A DNA stretch of 32,165 nt from Patescibacteria group bacterium. Its GTDB lineage: Bacteria > Patescibacteriota > Minisyncoccia > Phycocordibacterales > UBA918. Position 1 is the stretch's first letter; the number at the start of each line of letters is the position of its first letter. Positions 23,407 through 32,115 of the stretch are shown here, piece after piece. The DNA lies in the NCBI GenBank assembly GCA_019745315.1, contig JAIETH010000014.1:1-32165 (forward strand), written 5' to 3'. A model generated the notes under the pieces. That model worked only from the letters and a program-made list of their open reading frames with translations. It ran no database searches and was not told the origin of the DNA. The position numbers and the translations under genes were made by a program.

Positions 23407-24006
23407 CTATCGATAATGGTCAAAAAGTCTTTCTTGGATAGTTATTTGTTTTCTACCAGAGAACAAATTTGCTTGCCAACTCACGCGAGCAGTAACCACA
23501 ATTTCACGATCATTCGGACTTGAGTAATCATAAATAAAGAGCTTGCGTGTATAAGGAGAGAGCGCACCACCGCTCACGGCATTATTAAAGTATGACCCAT
23601 TAACACTGGCAGCGGTCGCAGAATCATACTTAAGTCGACATCCTCCCCCATCGGTGCCGCAATCAAAAAAAGTTTTTGCTCGAGTGTCTATGCCACATCC
23701 ATGATCATCTGCTACAGTAAAGAGCTCTTTGCATATCGTAGGAACACCATTTACATCCGTAGAAGCATTATACCAGCCAAAACTACTTCCTGAGTTTGCG
23801 AGCGCATACTGATCGCGCTTCATACGAACAAGCTCGATTGCTTCTTGCGCAAGGAAAACTGCCACCATCTCGTCTTTTGAGTAATAGGCAGTTTGAAGAC
23901 CTCGTGCAGCAATTGTCATTGGACCAGCTATCGCAGTAACAAGAATAGTAATGGCGATCAGTGTCTCCATTAATGTAAATCCTTTTTGTAGAGAAATAGT
24001 ACGCAT
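23407..24006 (-). CDS. Minor pilin-like protein, PilV/GspI-type
   Basis: A 199-residue prepilin: MRTISLQKGFTLMETLIAITILVTAIAGPMTIAARGL, with the KG/FTLxE cleavage motif and Glu at mature position 5, then a PilV-like helix ending LAQEAIELVRMKRDQ. The C-terminal part is beta-rich with several cysteines. It is 2 bases behind the PulJ-type gene. It is a likely member of the minor pilin tip complex. Confidence 0.85.
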   Translation of the reverse strand: MRTISLQKGFTLMETLIAITILVTAIAGPMTIAARGLQTAYYSKDEMVAVFLAQEAIELVRMKRDQYALANSGSSFGWYNASTDVNGVPTICKELFTVADDHGCGIDTRAKTFFDCGTDGGGCRLKYDSATAASVNGSYFNNAVSGGALSPYTRKLFIYDYSSPNDREIVVTARVSWQANLFSGRKQITIQERLFDHYR

Positions 24007-24008
24007 AA

Positions 24009-24590
24009 CTAATTGATCGTATCAAGAACTCGCTGAGTTGCAGTGGTTTGCACATTGAAACTCCCCAGCGTGCTTGCTTTGCTAGAAGTACCTGCAGCGC
24101 CTTCTAGTATAACTGTAACGATAGGCTGGAAAGCATCATTTACAGTTGTACCAGTTACAAAAAAGCGTAATTTTTCAATGCGAGCCTCAGGAGCAGTTAT
24201 ACGCTCCCAGCTAGATCCATCAACACTGCGTAGCACTGCCTGTAGCGTAGCGTCATATTTATACCCGATTCGATCGGTACCGTCTGAGTTGGTAAACTCA
24301 ATTCCGTCGCCCCCTCCCGAGCAATCTGGACCAACTTCTGTGTTAGCAGAATTAACAGAGGAGGCAGAGGCAGGACATGAGTAGTTGTACCCCGTACGAA
24401 TTGACCGAGTCATGGTATCCATAGCAAACGCAACGTTATCAGTAACAACTCTGAGAGCTTGCACTTTCCTATTTGCATCCACAAGCGTCAATAAAGAACC
24501 GATACTTATCATCATCACAATAGAAAAAAGAGCAACTGAAACAAGGAGCTCAACCAATGTAAAACCTTTTTTAGATATATCTTTCTGCAT
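24009..24590 (-). CDS. Minor pilin-like protein, PilW/GspJ-type
   Basis: A 193-residue prepilin: MQKDISKKGFTLVELLVSVALFSIVMMISIGSLLTL. Cleavage motif KG/FTLVE, then a helix typical of PilW/PulJ proteins (VDANRKVQALRVVTDNVAFAMDTMTRSIRTG). The C-terminal globular domain ends ATQRVLDTIN. It is 9 bases behind the GspH-type gene. Confidence 0.85.
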   Translation of the reverse strand: MQKDISKKGFTLVELLVSVALFSIVMMISIGSLLTLVDANRKVQALRVVTDNVAFAMDTMTRSIRTGYNYSCPASASSVNSANTEVGPDCSGGGDGIEFTNSDGTDRIGYKYDATLQAVLRSVDGSSWERITAPEARIEKLRFFVTGTTVNDAFQPIVTVILEGAAGTSSKASTLGSFNVQTTATQRVLDTIN

Positions 24591-24599
24591 GAATACTTA

Positions 24600-25241
24600 T
24601 TATGGCACGGACACCTGACCTGTATTGGTTATACGTACAGTACGTTCAATAGTATTGCGTGCATTAATGAGTGTAATTTCAACCTCCGATACAGTACCCA
24701 CAGGGGAAGGCAATGTTCCCGTTCGTGCAAAGAATGCATCCGGATTCGGTCGCACAAACATTATATCAAGCGTACTTATCCAACACTCATTTGTGGCAAA
24801 TGCGCCACCACTATCGCGATCCCCTGCACACAGCCCTCCTTTTCCAGCAGACAATGGAGACGGCAGTGGTTTTATAGAATTGCCTCGAGTCATAGTGAAC
24901 GTATTTACCGCCTCTCCTGCATCATATGTGAGGTCGTCATTCGCATCACGAAATATAATATATTGCGTAGGAGCTGCGTGAGTAAAATGAACACCATACG
25001 CAAACGTATTGGCACCTACTTTAGTATCCTGTGCAGTAATACCTCGCTGCTGTGCATCGCGTATAGAGAGCGCTACTTCAAAAGCAAGGTTTTTGAGGAG
25101 GAGTTGCCCATCAAATCTTGCATATTGAAAAATAATAACTCCTGAGATAGTTGTGATTATAAAAATAGACACCATGAGCTCAATCAGCGTGAAGCCCCGT
25201 GAGCTATTTTTTGAATGTACTTTTTTTTTCAAAAATGACAT
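24600..25241 (-). CDS. Minor pilin-like protein, FimT/GspH-type
   Basis: From the ATG at 25241 the protein is 213 residues: MSFLKKKVHSKNSSRGFTLIELMVSIFIITTISGVIIFQYARFDGQLLLKNLAFEVALSIRDAQQRG, with a consensus RG/FTLIE site and the FimT/GspH pattern of the second helix (ALSIRDAQQRGI). The ORF track start at 25340 would overlap pilD and puts a second hydrophobic stretch before the prepilin signal, so I reject it. The start is 7 bases after the pilD stop codon. Confidence 0.85.
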   Translation of the reverse strand: MSFLKKKVHSKNSSRGFTLIELMVSIFIITTISGVIIFQYARFDGQLLLKNLAFEVALSIRDAQQRGITAQDTKVGANTFAYGVHFTHAAPTQYIIFRDANDDLTYDAGEAVNTFTMTRGNSIKPLPSPLSAGKGGLCAGDRDSGGAFATNECWISTLDIMFVRPNPDAFFARTGTLPSPVGTVSEVEITLINARNTIERTVRITNTGQVSVP

Positions 25242-25248
25242 GAAGTTA

Positions 25249-26121
25249 TTAAAAAGAAAGCATGACATCAAAAACAGAAATCCCCAGAAAATGCGCCACA
25301 CAAAAACCTGCGAGAAGAAAAGGTGCAAACGGTATCTCACTTTTCATTGTAAGCCCCATGCGCGCGCAATGAAAGCGTTTTCGTAGAGCTTCTGTGGAGC
25401 GTACGATACGTGACTGATAAGGTAAAGATTCTATATAGGTACGAATACGCTTTATTACCCACGCTAAACATACCAGTGAAACACTTATTCCAGCACCTAT
25501 CCAGAATGAAAAAACAACCATAGAGACTGATGCCGGCCATGAAGCAATTATCCCGAGAGGGAGTGCGAGTTTGGCGTCTCCTAGCCCGATCCATCTTCCT
25601 TGAGAAACAAGCCAAAGAACATAAAAGAACAGAGAAGCTGAGGCGCCACCCAGCACCCTCAGTAAAAGCTCATATGTATCTGGCGCATACAAATAATGAA
25701 TGCCAGAAATTAACGCGGCGCATACACTAAAAGCAATAACAAACTCGTCGGGAATAATAGTATGAAGGACGTCATATACGCTAATAAGAACAAATATAAT
25801 CGCAAGACACAGATAGAGAGCACGTAGAAGCGGATCTTGTATCACATACGCAACAAACCCAAAAAGTGCACCCGTAAGAACCTCAACCATGAGGTATCGC
25901 GGAGAAATGTGAGCACTGCAATAGCGACACCGTCCACGGAGCGCCATATACGACACAACAGGAAACAAACACTTCCACGAAAGAGTGTGCCCGCACGACA
26001 TACAGTGCGACCTTCCCTCGAGAGACTTTCCTGTATGAAACCGATAGATTACTACGTTAAGAAAACTACCAACAATGAGTCCGAGAAGTACGTACCAGAT
26101 TACAACTATATGTTCGAGCAT
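25249..26121 (-). CDS. pilD: Prepilin leader peptidase
   Basis: A membrane aspartic protease that cuts the KG/FTL leader of the prepilins. The 290 residues begin with GLIVGSFLNVVIYR, followed by a four-cysteine cytoplasmic region (CMSC...CRYC) where the N-methylation domain lies. About eight membrane helices follow with the catalytic aspartates in IIPDEFVI and GLGDAKLALPLG. It is flanked by the twin pilins upstream and four minor pilins downstream. Confidence 0.93.
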   Translation of the reverse strand: MLEHIVVIWYVLLGLIVGSFLNVVIYRFHTGKSLEGRSHCMSCGHTLSWKCLFPVVSYMALRGRCRYCSAHISPRYLMVEVLTGALFGFVAYVIQDPLLRALYLCLAIIFVLISVYDVLHTIIPDEFVIAFSVCAALISGIHYLYAPDTYELLLRVLGGASASLFFYVLWLVSQGRWIGLGDAKLALPLGIIASWPASVSMVVFSFWIGAGISVSLVCLAWVIKRIRTYIESLPYQSRIVRSTEALRKRFHCARMGLTMKSEIPFAPFLLAGFCVAHFLGISVFDVMLSF

Positions 26122-26177
26122 TACTATTCATTATACAACCCAAGCCTTCTACGCCACATGAAAAATTCTCACATCAC

Positions 26178-26594
26178 TTAACCACAGACGTAGTCAGAGC
26201 CATCAGATATTGAAGATGCCGCAGTCGTTGTCGCTACGCCGGTACTGTCTACACAGTAAAAATCTGTTGATCCCTTAAGTTGGCCTTCGAGCGCCCACGC
26301 ATCCACATCATCCGCACATGTTGCGGAAAGACTTCCCGCAACCAGAACAGCTGCCTGTAAATCTATGATTTTTTGATCAGCACAGAGACTGGTATACGCA
26401 TTACCGTTATCATCATAAAACAACGCTGCTTGAGCACGAGAATTATATATATTCGACTTAATCGCAGCATCAGCTCCTTTTGTACGAGCGGTGTTGAGAG
26501 ACGCCAATACAACTGATGCGAGAATACCGATAATTGCGATCACCACAAGAAGTTCGATAAGGGTGAAACCTCTTGTTTTATTTTTTATTGTCAT
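26178..26594 (-). CDS. Major type IV pilin-like protein, copy 2
   Basis: From the ATG at 26594 the protein is 138 residues. MTIKNKTRGFTLIELLVVIAIIGILASVVLASLNTARTKGADAAIKSN is the signal, cleavage site (RG/FTLIE) and N-terminal alpha helix. The C-terminal globular domain has several cysteines and the motif FYCVDSTGV. The first 40 mature residues are identical to those of copy 1 upstream, at the protein and nearly the DNA level. The ORF-track start at 26615 adds seven residues. Structural subunit of the pilus, membrane before assembly. Confidence 0.92.
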   Translation of the reverse strand: MTIKNKTRGFTLIELLVVIAIIGILASVVLASLNTARTKGADAAIKSNIYNSRAQAALFYDDNGNAYTSLCADQKIIDLQAAVLVAGSLSATCADDVDAWALEGQLKGSTDFYCVDSTGVATTTAASSISDGSDYVCG

Positions 26595-26640
26595 AGTATC
26601 TATATGATACATCATATTTATTTTTAAAAAGTACTCAGAG

Positions 26641-26679
26641 GTTTACAAAAACCTCCTTTTTCGGGAGGTTTTTGTAAAC
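26641..26679. terminator. Bidirectional terminator between twin pilins
   Basis: Two perfect 16-base arms (26641-26656 and 26664-26679) with core CCTCC/GGAGG and A/T-runs on both sides. It lies 19 bases after the stop of pilin copy 1. Copy 2 therefore needs either read-through or a promoter in the short gap. Confidence 0.85.
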
Positions 26680-26697
26680 GATACAAACAAGTATCTA

Positions 26698-27159
26698 TTA
26701 CGGACAAACAATAGCGTTAGCGGCAAGAGTTGTAGAAGCACCCCTAGAAACACCAGTACTATCTACGCACCAATACCCAGAACCACTTGTCTTAAGAGGG
26801 GCCGCAATTGCCCATGCCGCTCCTGTTGTAGCAGTTACGTGACAAATAACAGTCGTTGCTGTTCCAGCAGTACCGATAGCGCTCACTACAGAGGTTGCAT
26901 CAGAAGAGCTCACTACTGATGCCAATGCAGCTGCGACCGTACTGTTAGTACAAAGGTTCAGGTAGTTGCCCTGTGTATCATAAATAATCTCAGCCTGAGC
27001 TCTGATATTTGCAAGGTTCGACTTAATCGCAGCATCAGCGCCCTTCGTACGAGCAGTGTTGAGAGACGCCAACACAACAGATGCGAGGATACCGATAATT
27101 GCGATCACCACAAGGAGTTCGATAAGGGTGAAGCCTCTTGTTCTATTATAAATATTCAT
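26698..27159 (-). CDS. Major type IV pilin-like protein, copy 1
   Basis: 153 residues: MNIYNRTRGFTLIELLVVIAIIGILASVVLASLNTARTKGADAAIKSNLANIRAQAEIIYD. RG/FTLIE cleavage site, then the helix of a major pilin. The C-terminal domain has YWCVDSTGVSRGAS and a final cysteine, like copy 2, but is otherwise different. It has two TATAAT boxes in its 124-base upstream region and a strong terminator after it, consistent with high separate expression as the main pilin. Confidence 0.93.
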   Translation of the reverse strand: MNIYNRTRGFTLIELLVVIAIIGILASVVLASLNTARTKGADAAIKSNLANIRAQAEIIYDTQGNYLNLCTNSTVAAALASVVSSSDATSVVSAIGTAGTATTVICHVTATTGAAWAIAAPLKTSGSGYWCVDSTGVSRGASTTLAANAIVCP

Positions 27160-27192
27160 ACTGAATTGTTATTAAAAACTCTTTTTTAGTTA

Positions 27193-27230
27193 ATTATAGA
27201 CCACGAGTTTTAATGGCTCACATCATTATA
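27193..27230 (-). promoter_or_regulatory. Two -10 boxes upstream of pilin copy 1
   Basis: In the 124-base gap between pilC and the pilin, the minus strand has two perfect TATAAT boxes (27193-27198 and 27225-27230). -35 elements are weak. There is no sigma-54 (GG-N10-GC) site that I can see. The pilin probably has its own transcript. Confidence 0.5.
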
Positions 27231-27283
27231 CTCCTTTCTTGACCCACAAAAGATATGCTTGGGGAAAAGCCCTACAAAAAGAG

Positions 27284-28492
27284 CTATATCCCTGTTGCTA
27301 TGTTGTAAATAGGCATCATGATCGCAGCCAACAGAGTTCCTACACCGAGTCCAAGCATCACGATCATGGCCGGCTCAATCATATTGATAAGCGTATCTAC
27401 CGCATTATTTACCTCGCGCTGATAGAACTTTGCAACAGTGGTAAGAATCGCTGAGAGACTACCTGTCTCCTCTCCCACCTTCATCATCTGTGACATTACT
27501 CCTGGAATCTCTGGAAAGTTGCCGAGCACATCTGAAACAGCTCGCCCCGCCTTCACACCAACAATCGTTTCTTCAATAATTTCTCGATATACACGATGTT
27601 CCACCAATTCAGAAGTTATTTCGAGTGTTTGCACCATCGAAAGACCAGCAGAGAGCAAGGTTGAAAGACCATCAGCGATACGTGAGAGATAGAGTCTCTG
27701 ATAGAGAGTACCTACATAGGGAATTCCGAGCTTTAACTCATCGAGTGCACGTGCGCCAATTTCAGTCTTAGTAAAGCGCCATACGCCGACACCAGCAAAA
27801 GCCACAAAAATCAGGATGAGTACTATGTATTTTGTAAGGAATGCTGAAGCGGCCATCACAACAGATGTAAATACAGGAACCTCCTGCCCGGACTGGAGAA
27901 TGATGTCGCTCAAGCGCGGAACAACCAAGGTCATCATGAGTGTCATCACAGTCACAAAAGTAGCGATAACAAACGCTGGGTAGATCAACGCATTTCGTGT
28001 CTTCGACATCACTTCATACGAACGATCGAGATAGTCAGCGAGCTGTGTAAAGATACTATCGAGACGTCCTGACTCTTCTCCGGCACGAACCATATTCACG
28101 TAAAACGATGAGAATGTATCCGGATGCCGAGCAAGCGCCTTTGCAATAGTACTTCCTCCTTGAATATCGTCTCCTATTTCAGTGAGGATTCTTCTAAGTA
28201 ATGGATTTTCTGTTTCAGAAGCCAGCAACCTAAAGATTCGAAGAGCAGATACCTGCGCTTCGAAAAGTGTTGCTATTTGTCGAGAAAAAATAACAATCTC
28301 TTTATGAGATACGTGTTCAAGAAACGTGAGCTGAATACCAAACAGTGAACTTTTCTCAAGTGCTGGATCTATTGCCGCAACGGTATACCCACGTCTCTGG
28401 AGAGAGTTTATTGCGGAATCAATATTGGAAGCATCAATCACACCCTCCCATTTGGTACCTTTTTGGTCAAACGCTTTATAGTCAAAAAGCAT
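27284..28492 (-). CDS. pilC: Type IV pilus inner-membrane platform protein
   Basis: A 402-residue T2SF/PilC protein that anchors the pilus motor. The N-terminal cytoplasmic segment is DYKAFDQKGTKWEGVIDASNIDSAINSLQRRGY. Two homologous GspF domains follow (about 60-190 and 265-395), each with an FYVNMVRAGEESGRLD / MSQMMKVGEETGSLS motif and membrane helices (about 165-185, 215-235, 370-395). The start is 5 bases after the pilT stop. Confidence 0.95.
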   Translation of the reverse strand: MLFDYKAFDQKGTKWEGVIDASNIDSAINSLQRRGYTVAAIDPALEKSSLFGIQLTFLEHVSHKEIVIFSRQIATLFEAQVSALRIFRLLASETENPLLRRILTEIGDDIQGGSTIAKALARHPDTFSSFYVNMVRAGEESGRLDSIFTQLADYLDRSYEVMSKTRNALIYPAFVIATFVTVMTLMMTLVVPRLSDIILQSGQEVPVFTSVVMAASAFLTKYIVLILIFVAFAGVGVWRFTKTEIGARALDELKLGIPYVGTLYQRLYLSRIADGLSTLLSAGLSMVQTLEITSELVEHRVYREIIEETIVGVKAGRAVSDVLGNFPEIPGVMSQMMKVGEETGSLSAILTTVAKFYQREVNNAVDTLINMIEPAMIVMLGLGVGTLLAAIMMPIYNIATGI

Positions 28493-28497
28493 ATAGT

Positions 28498-29568
28498 TTA
28501 TAGAAGACGCTTAAGTCCTTTCGGATTAGTTGAATACGCAAATGCGTTCTCAATAGAAATTTCACCTCGATGAACAAGCTCTGAGATAGAGCGATTCATT
28601 TCGATCATGCCGTGCTCGGTTCCTGTTTCAATAACAGTGTTGAGTTCATGTGTTCTGCGCTCACGTATAAGGTTTGCAACAGCATTGTTATTTATCAAAA
28701 GTTCATATGTTGGAACGAGACCTCCTGCAATTCGTGGAATAAGACGCTGAGAGAAAACTCCGAGGAGAGATCCAGCGAGCTGAACACGAATCTGATCTTG
28801 CTGTCCACCTGGGAACGAGTCAATAATACGATCAATTGTCTGCGCAGCGGTGTTGGTGTGGAGCGTTGAAAGCACGAGATGTCCTGTTTCGGCTGCAGTT
28901 ACCGCAGTACTTATGGTCTCAGCGCTCCGCATCTCACCAACCATGATAACGTCAACGTCCTGGCGAAACGCTGAGTGAAGCGCAGTATGGAAGTCAGCAG
29001 TATCGACACGAACTTCACGCTGATCAATCAATGATCTCTTTGGCTCGTAGATATATTCAATAGGATCTTCAATGGTAACAATATGAGCCGCTTGAGTTGT
29101 ATTAATGAGATCAATCATCGCAGCAAGAGTGGTTGACTTACCCTGCCCCACAGGACCCACACAAAGAAAGAATCCTTGAGGACGCGCTGCAAATGTTTCA
29201 AGAATCGGCGGAAGATTAAGTTCTTTAAATGTACGAATAGCGTTTTGAATATGACGCAATGCAATAGAGATGCCTCCTCGTTGAAAAAATCCATTGCCAC
29301 GAAAACGCACGCCATTTTTATATGCATATGAAAAGTCTACTTCTTTCGCTTTCAAAAAAGCCTCAGCTTGCTCTTTAGTCAAAAGAGCTTTCGCAAAACC
29401 AAGGGCGTCATCTGCATCGAGAATAGGCTTCTTAAGAAGTGGAATCAGTGAGCCTGACACACGAATCATTGGATGTGATCCAACAGAGAGGTGTATATCA
29501 GAACCTCCCTCACCCACAACGATGTCTATAAGCTCTTCAAGCTCCCCCTTATAATCAATAGATGCCAT
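28498..29568 (-). CDS. pilT: Pilus retraction ATPase PilT
   Basis: 356 residues, hexameric ATPase driving pilus retraction. Walker A GPVGQGKSTTLAAMID, Asp box TIEDPIEYIY, Walker B DVDVIMVGEMRSAETI and the His box TGHLVLSTLHTNTAAQTIDRIID are all present. The short N-terminal PAS-like domain (SDIHLSVGSHPMIRVSG) and the PilT-like AGGLVPTYELLINNNAVANLIRE tail separate it from PilB. The Walker A loop (GPVGQGKST) differs from the usual GPTGSGKST. It lies between pilC and the CheY-like gene. Confidence 0.95.
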   Translation of the reverse strand: MASIDYKGELEELIDIVVGEGGSDIHLSVGSHPMIRVSGSLIPLLKKPILDADDALGFAKALLTKEQAEAFLKAKEVDFSYAYKNGVRFRGNGFFQRGGISIALRHIQNAIRTFKELNLPPILETFAARPQGFFLCVGPVGQGKSTTLAAMIDLINTTQAAHIVTIEDPIEYIYEPKRSLIDQREVRVDTADFHTALHSAFRQDVDVIMVGEMRSAETISTAVTAAETGHLVLSTLHTNTAAQTIDRIIDSFPGGQQDQIRVQLAGSLLGVFSQRLIPRIAGGLVPTYELLINNNAVANLIRERRTHELNTVIETGTEHGMIEMNRSISELVHRGEISIENAFAYSTNPKGLKRLL

Positions 29569-29574
29569 ATTATT

Positions 29575-29964
29575 TTATTTTACTGCATTCGCCTTTTTCT
29601 CTGCGTACTCTTTTACCGAACGCACAACTTCGCTCGGTATAGAATTTGCTTTGATAATGTACCCATCAGCCCCTGCTTCATTCGCAGCCTCGATATCTGT
29701 TCGCTCTCCTTGATTCGAGAGAACAATACACAAAGGATCCCCTCCGAGAGATTCAGCTCTTATTGCCTTAAGGAGATCGAGTCCTGTCAGGTGCGGCATG
29801 ATCATATCGAGCAAAATGATATCAAACGAAGTTCCGCTTCGGAGCTTTTTAAGTGCTTCTTCAACGCTTTTTGCCGTATCAACCGTATACGCATTCTCAC
29901 CAAACTTGAGAGCATACATATCAAGCAAGAAAGAATCGTCATCAACTATCAGGATGGTACTCAT
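29575..29964 (-). CDS. CheY-like single-domain response regulator
   Basis: 129 residues, one receiver domain and no output domain. The acidic pocket D8-D10, the phosphoacceptor D53 (IILLDMIMP), S83 in place of the usual Thr/Ser, and K105 (GYIIKANS) are all present. It lies between pilB and pilT, 6 bases before pilT. This suggests that a kinase signal tunes the pilus motor, much as PilG/PilH do in twitching bacteria. No histidine kinase is in the window. Confidence 0.92.
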   Translation of the reverse strand: MSTILIVDDDSFLLDMYALKFGENAYTVDTAKSVEEALKKLRSGTSFDIILLDMIMPHLTGLDLLKAIRAESLGGDPLCIVLSNQGERTDIEAANEAGADGYIIKANSIPSEVVRSVKEYAEKKANAVK

Positions 29965-30012
29965 GCATCTATTATACGCTGCTTACACAAATAAAATCCG
30001 CGTTATCGACAG

Positions 30013-31791
30013 CTACTTTGCGACAGCCTCTGCAGCAATCGTTTCATCTTGATCAAGCTCAATAAGCATTCCTCCCAGAGCATTGACCTCTTCAAACGGT
30101 ATCTCTCGTTTCATTGCTTTAATAATGGCATCTTCGCGCATAGACATAAACCCATTCTTTCGTGCGCTCTGGAAAAGATCATCCTCCCCCGCACCCTTGA
30201 GAATCAGGTTTTCTAGTTCATCATTCACATTGATTACCTCCATAACGACCGTACGACCTCGCGTTCCATTGGGGCATGCTGCACTTGGTTCTGCTCGCAA
30301 CACACTTTGTACGTTTGGAATACGAGTTTTAAGAGCAGGAGCAAGTCCGGCGAACTCTTTTTCGATCATAAGCTGAAGAGATCCTTTTATAGGAACCTCT
30401 TTTCCAGAATCAGGGCAAATCTTTCGCACTAAACGTTGCGCCATTGCAAGTATGAGCGTAGGAGCTATGAGGTATGGGTCAACACCCATGTCTATCAAGC
30501 GAGGAATTACACCCACAGCACTGTTGGTGTGGATGGTCGAAAGCACTAAGTGACCGGTAAGCGCTGCCTGAATAGCGAGCTGCGCTGTTTCTTTATCACG
30601 AATTTCTCCCACCATGATTACGTCAGGGTCCTGACGGAGGACGGTACGGAGTCCACTCGCAAACGTATAGCCAATCTCTGGTCGTATTTGAGACTGACTT
30701 ACTCCGTCGATCTTATATTCAACCGGATCCTCTAGAGAAATAACGTTTTTCCCAAGGCGATCAACTTCACTCAACATCGCATAGAGAGTTGTTGATTTTC
30801 CTGAACCAGTTGGTCCTGAAATAAGAATAATTCCGTGCGGTTGCCGCACCGCCTCTTGTATCATTGGAACATAATAATCAGAAATACCGATACTTAAGAG
30901 AGAGCGCACAGTACTATCAGGATCCAAGATACGCATCACAATCTTCTCTCCGTAATAGGTAGGCAGCGACGAAACACGAAAATCGATACGTCGTCCATCG
31001 ATAGTTGCCGAAAATCGTCCGTCTTGTGGTTTACGTTTTTCATCGAGCCTCAGAGAAGCGAGTATTTTTACACGAGCCGCAATTGCTGTATGAATCTTGA
31101 TAGGCAGCTCAATTGAGGTAGCAAGAACCCCGTCGACACGAAATCGTACACGAACCTTTTCTTCCGTAGGTTCAATATGTATGTCAGAGGCATGACCATC
31201 AACCGCATAACGAAGTATGGTTGCCACAATACGTGTAACCGGGGCGTCTTCCTTTATAACAGTTTCCTTTTCTACCTCTGTTTCAGCAGCTTCTTTTTTA
31301 CGGTCTTCGATATCGCTCGTCAACTCGCTCTCCAAATCAGTCAATGCTTCGTCCACCTCACCTGTTAGATTTTCATAACCTGCCAAAACCTTCTCGAAAT
31401 CTTCCTGCAGGATAATAACAAGCTTGTACGGTATATTATTTTTTGAGGAAATGAAATTTAATGCATCTGTTGCCTGAAGATTATCTGGATCGGTAATGCC
31501 CACCTCAAGAACTCCATCTTTTTCTTCGAGAGGAACAAATCTATAATGACGCGCCGATTCTTCAGGAATATATCGCAACGCGTCTGAAGCAATTTTTTCT
31601 TGTGGAGCAATGCGACGTGTAGGCAAGCGATAGTACTCGCCCATGTTCTGTAAAAGCACATCGGGATCAACCCCTCGGGCCAGCAAGCCTGCTTCAATCG
31701 AAACCCCTCCTCCTTCAGATTCAGTTAAAATTTCCGTAGCAGCCTGCTCACTTAAAATCCCCTTTTTTTTGAGTAGATCAAGAATGTACAT
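30013..31791 (-). CDS. pilB: Pilus assembly ATPase PilB
   Basis: 592 residues from the ATG at 31791, which has AGAGG 6 bases upstream; the track start at 31797 is a TTG. The N-terminal MshEN/T2SSE_N domain is followed by the ATPase: Walker A GPTGSGKSTTLYAML, Asp box SLEDPVEYKID, Walker B DPDVIMVGEIRDKETA and the His box TGHLVLSTIHTNSAVGVIPRLIDMG. A C-terminal zinc-binding four-cysteine loop is expected in PilB/GspE; here only two single cysteines remain (RKICPDSGKE and AACPNGTRGRT). It drives pilus extension. Confidence 0.95.
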   Translation of the reverse strand: MYILDLLKKKGILSEQAATEILTESEGGGVSIEAGLLARGVDPDVLLQNMGEYYRLPTRRIAPQEKIASDALRYIPEESARHYRFVPLEEKDGVLEVGITDPDNLQATDALNFISSKNNIPYKLVIILQEDFEKVLAGYENLTGEVDEALTDLESELTSDIEDRKKEAAETEVEKETVIKEDAPVTRIVATILRYAVDGHASDIHIEPTEEKVRVRFRVDGVLATSIELPIKIHTAIAARVKILASLRLDEKRKPQDGRFSATIDGRRIDFRVSSLPTYYGEKIVMRILDPDSTVRSLLSIGISDYYVPMIQEAVRQPHGIILISGPTGSGKSTTLYAMLSEVDRLGKNVISLEDPVEYKIDGVSQSQIRPEIGYTFASGLRTVLRQDPDVIMVGEIRDKETAQLAIQAALTGHLVLSTIHTNSAVGVIPRLIDMGVDPYLIAPTLILAMAQRLVRKICPDSGKEVPIKGSLQLMIEKEFAGLAPALKTRIPNVQSVLRAEPSAACPNGTRGRTVVMEVINVNDELENLILKGAGEDDLFQSARKNGFMSMREDAIIKAMKREIPFEEVNALGGMLIELDQDETIAAEAVAK

Positions 31792-31814
31792 ACACAACCT
31801 CTGTAATTAAGCTC

Positions 31815-32114
31815 TTATCTTGAAGTACCTGAAACAGGAAGGTAAGGATTATCTCGTCCCACTGGCTCGCTCACAACTTCTTTTCTGAAATCTACCAAAG
31901 ACTCAAAACGCACGTCTTGCAATACATCCCCACTTATTGATACAGACTCAATCTCTTGTAACTTAACCAACAGATCCTGCCCTGCGTACGACGCCTCACT
32001 TAACCCATCTCCCGTAACAAGATCTTCGGAATCCGCTATAAAAAGTGTATATCCAAGCCAGCCCAACACAGCGAGTCCGAAGGCGAAGAGGATATTACGA
32101 AGAAGAGATGACAT
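31815..32114 (-). CDS. PilP-like single-pass protein
   Basis: 99 residues: one membrane helix at 5-25 (NILFAFGLAVLGWLGYTLFI) and an extracytoplasmic tail ending PVGRDNPYLPVSGTSR. The GRxNPY/F pattern at the end of a small anchored protein, directly upstream of pilB, is what one sees in PilP-like pilus alignment proteins. The assignment rests on position and this one motif. Confidence 0.6.
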   Translation of the reverse strand: MSSLLRNILFAFGLAVLGWLGYTLFIADSEDLVTGDGLSEASYAGQDLLVKLQEIESVSISGDVLQDVRFESLVDFRKEVVSEPVGRDNPYLPVSGTSR

Positions 32115-32115
32115 A

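Noticed and set aside
24600-25340. Long N-terminal form of the FimT-like protein
   Set aside because: It overlaps pilD by 92 bases and puts a hydrophobic segment before the prepilin signal; the ATG at 25241 gives a normal leader.
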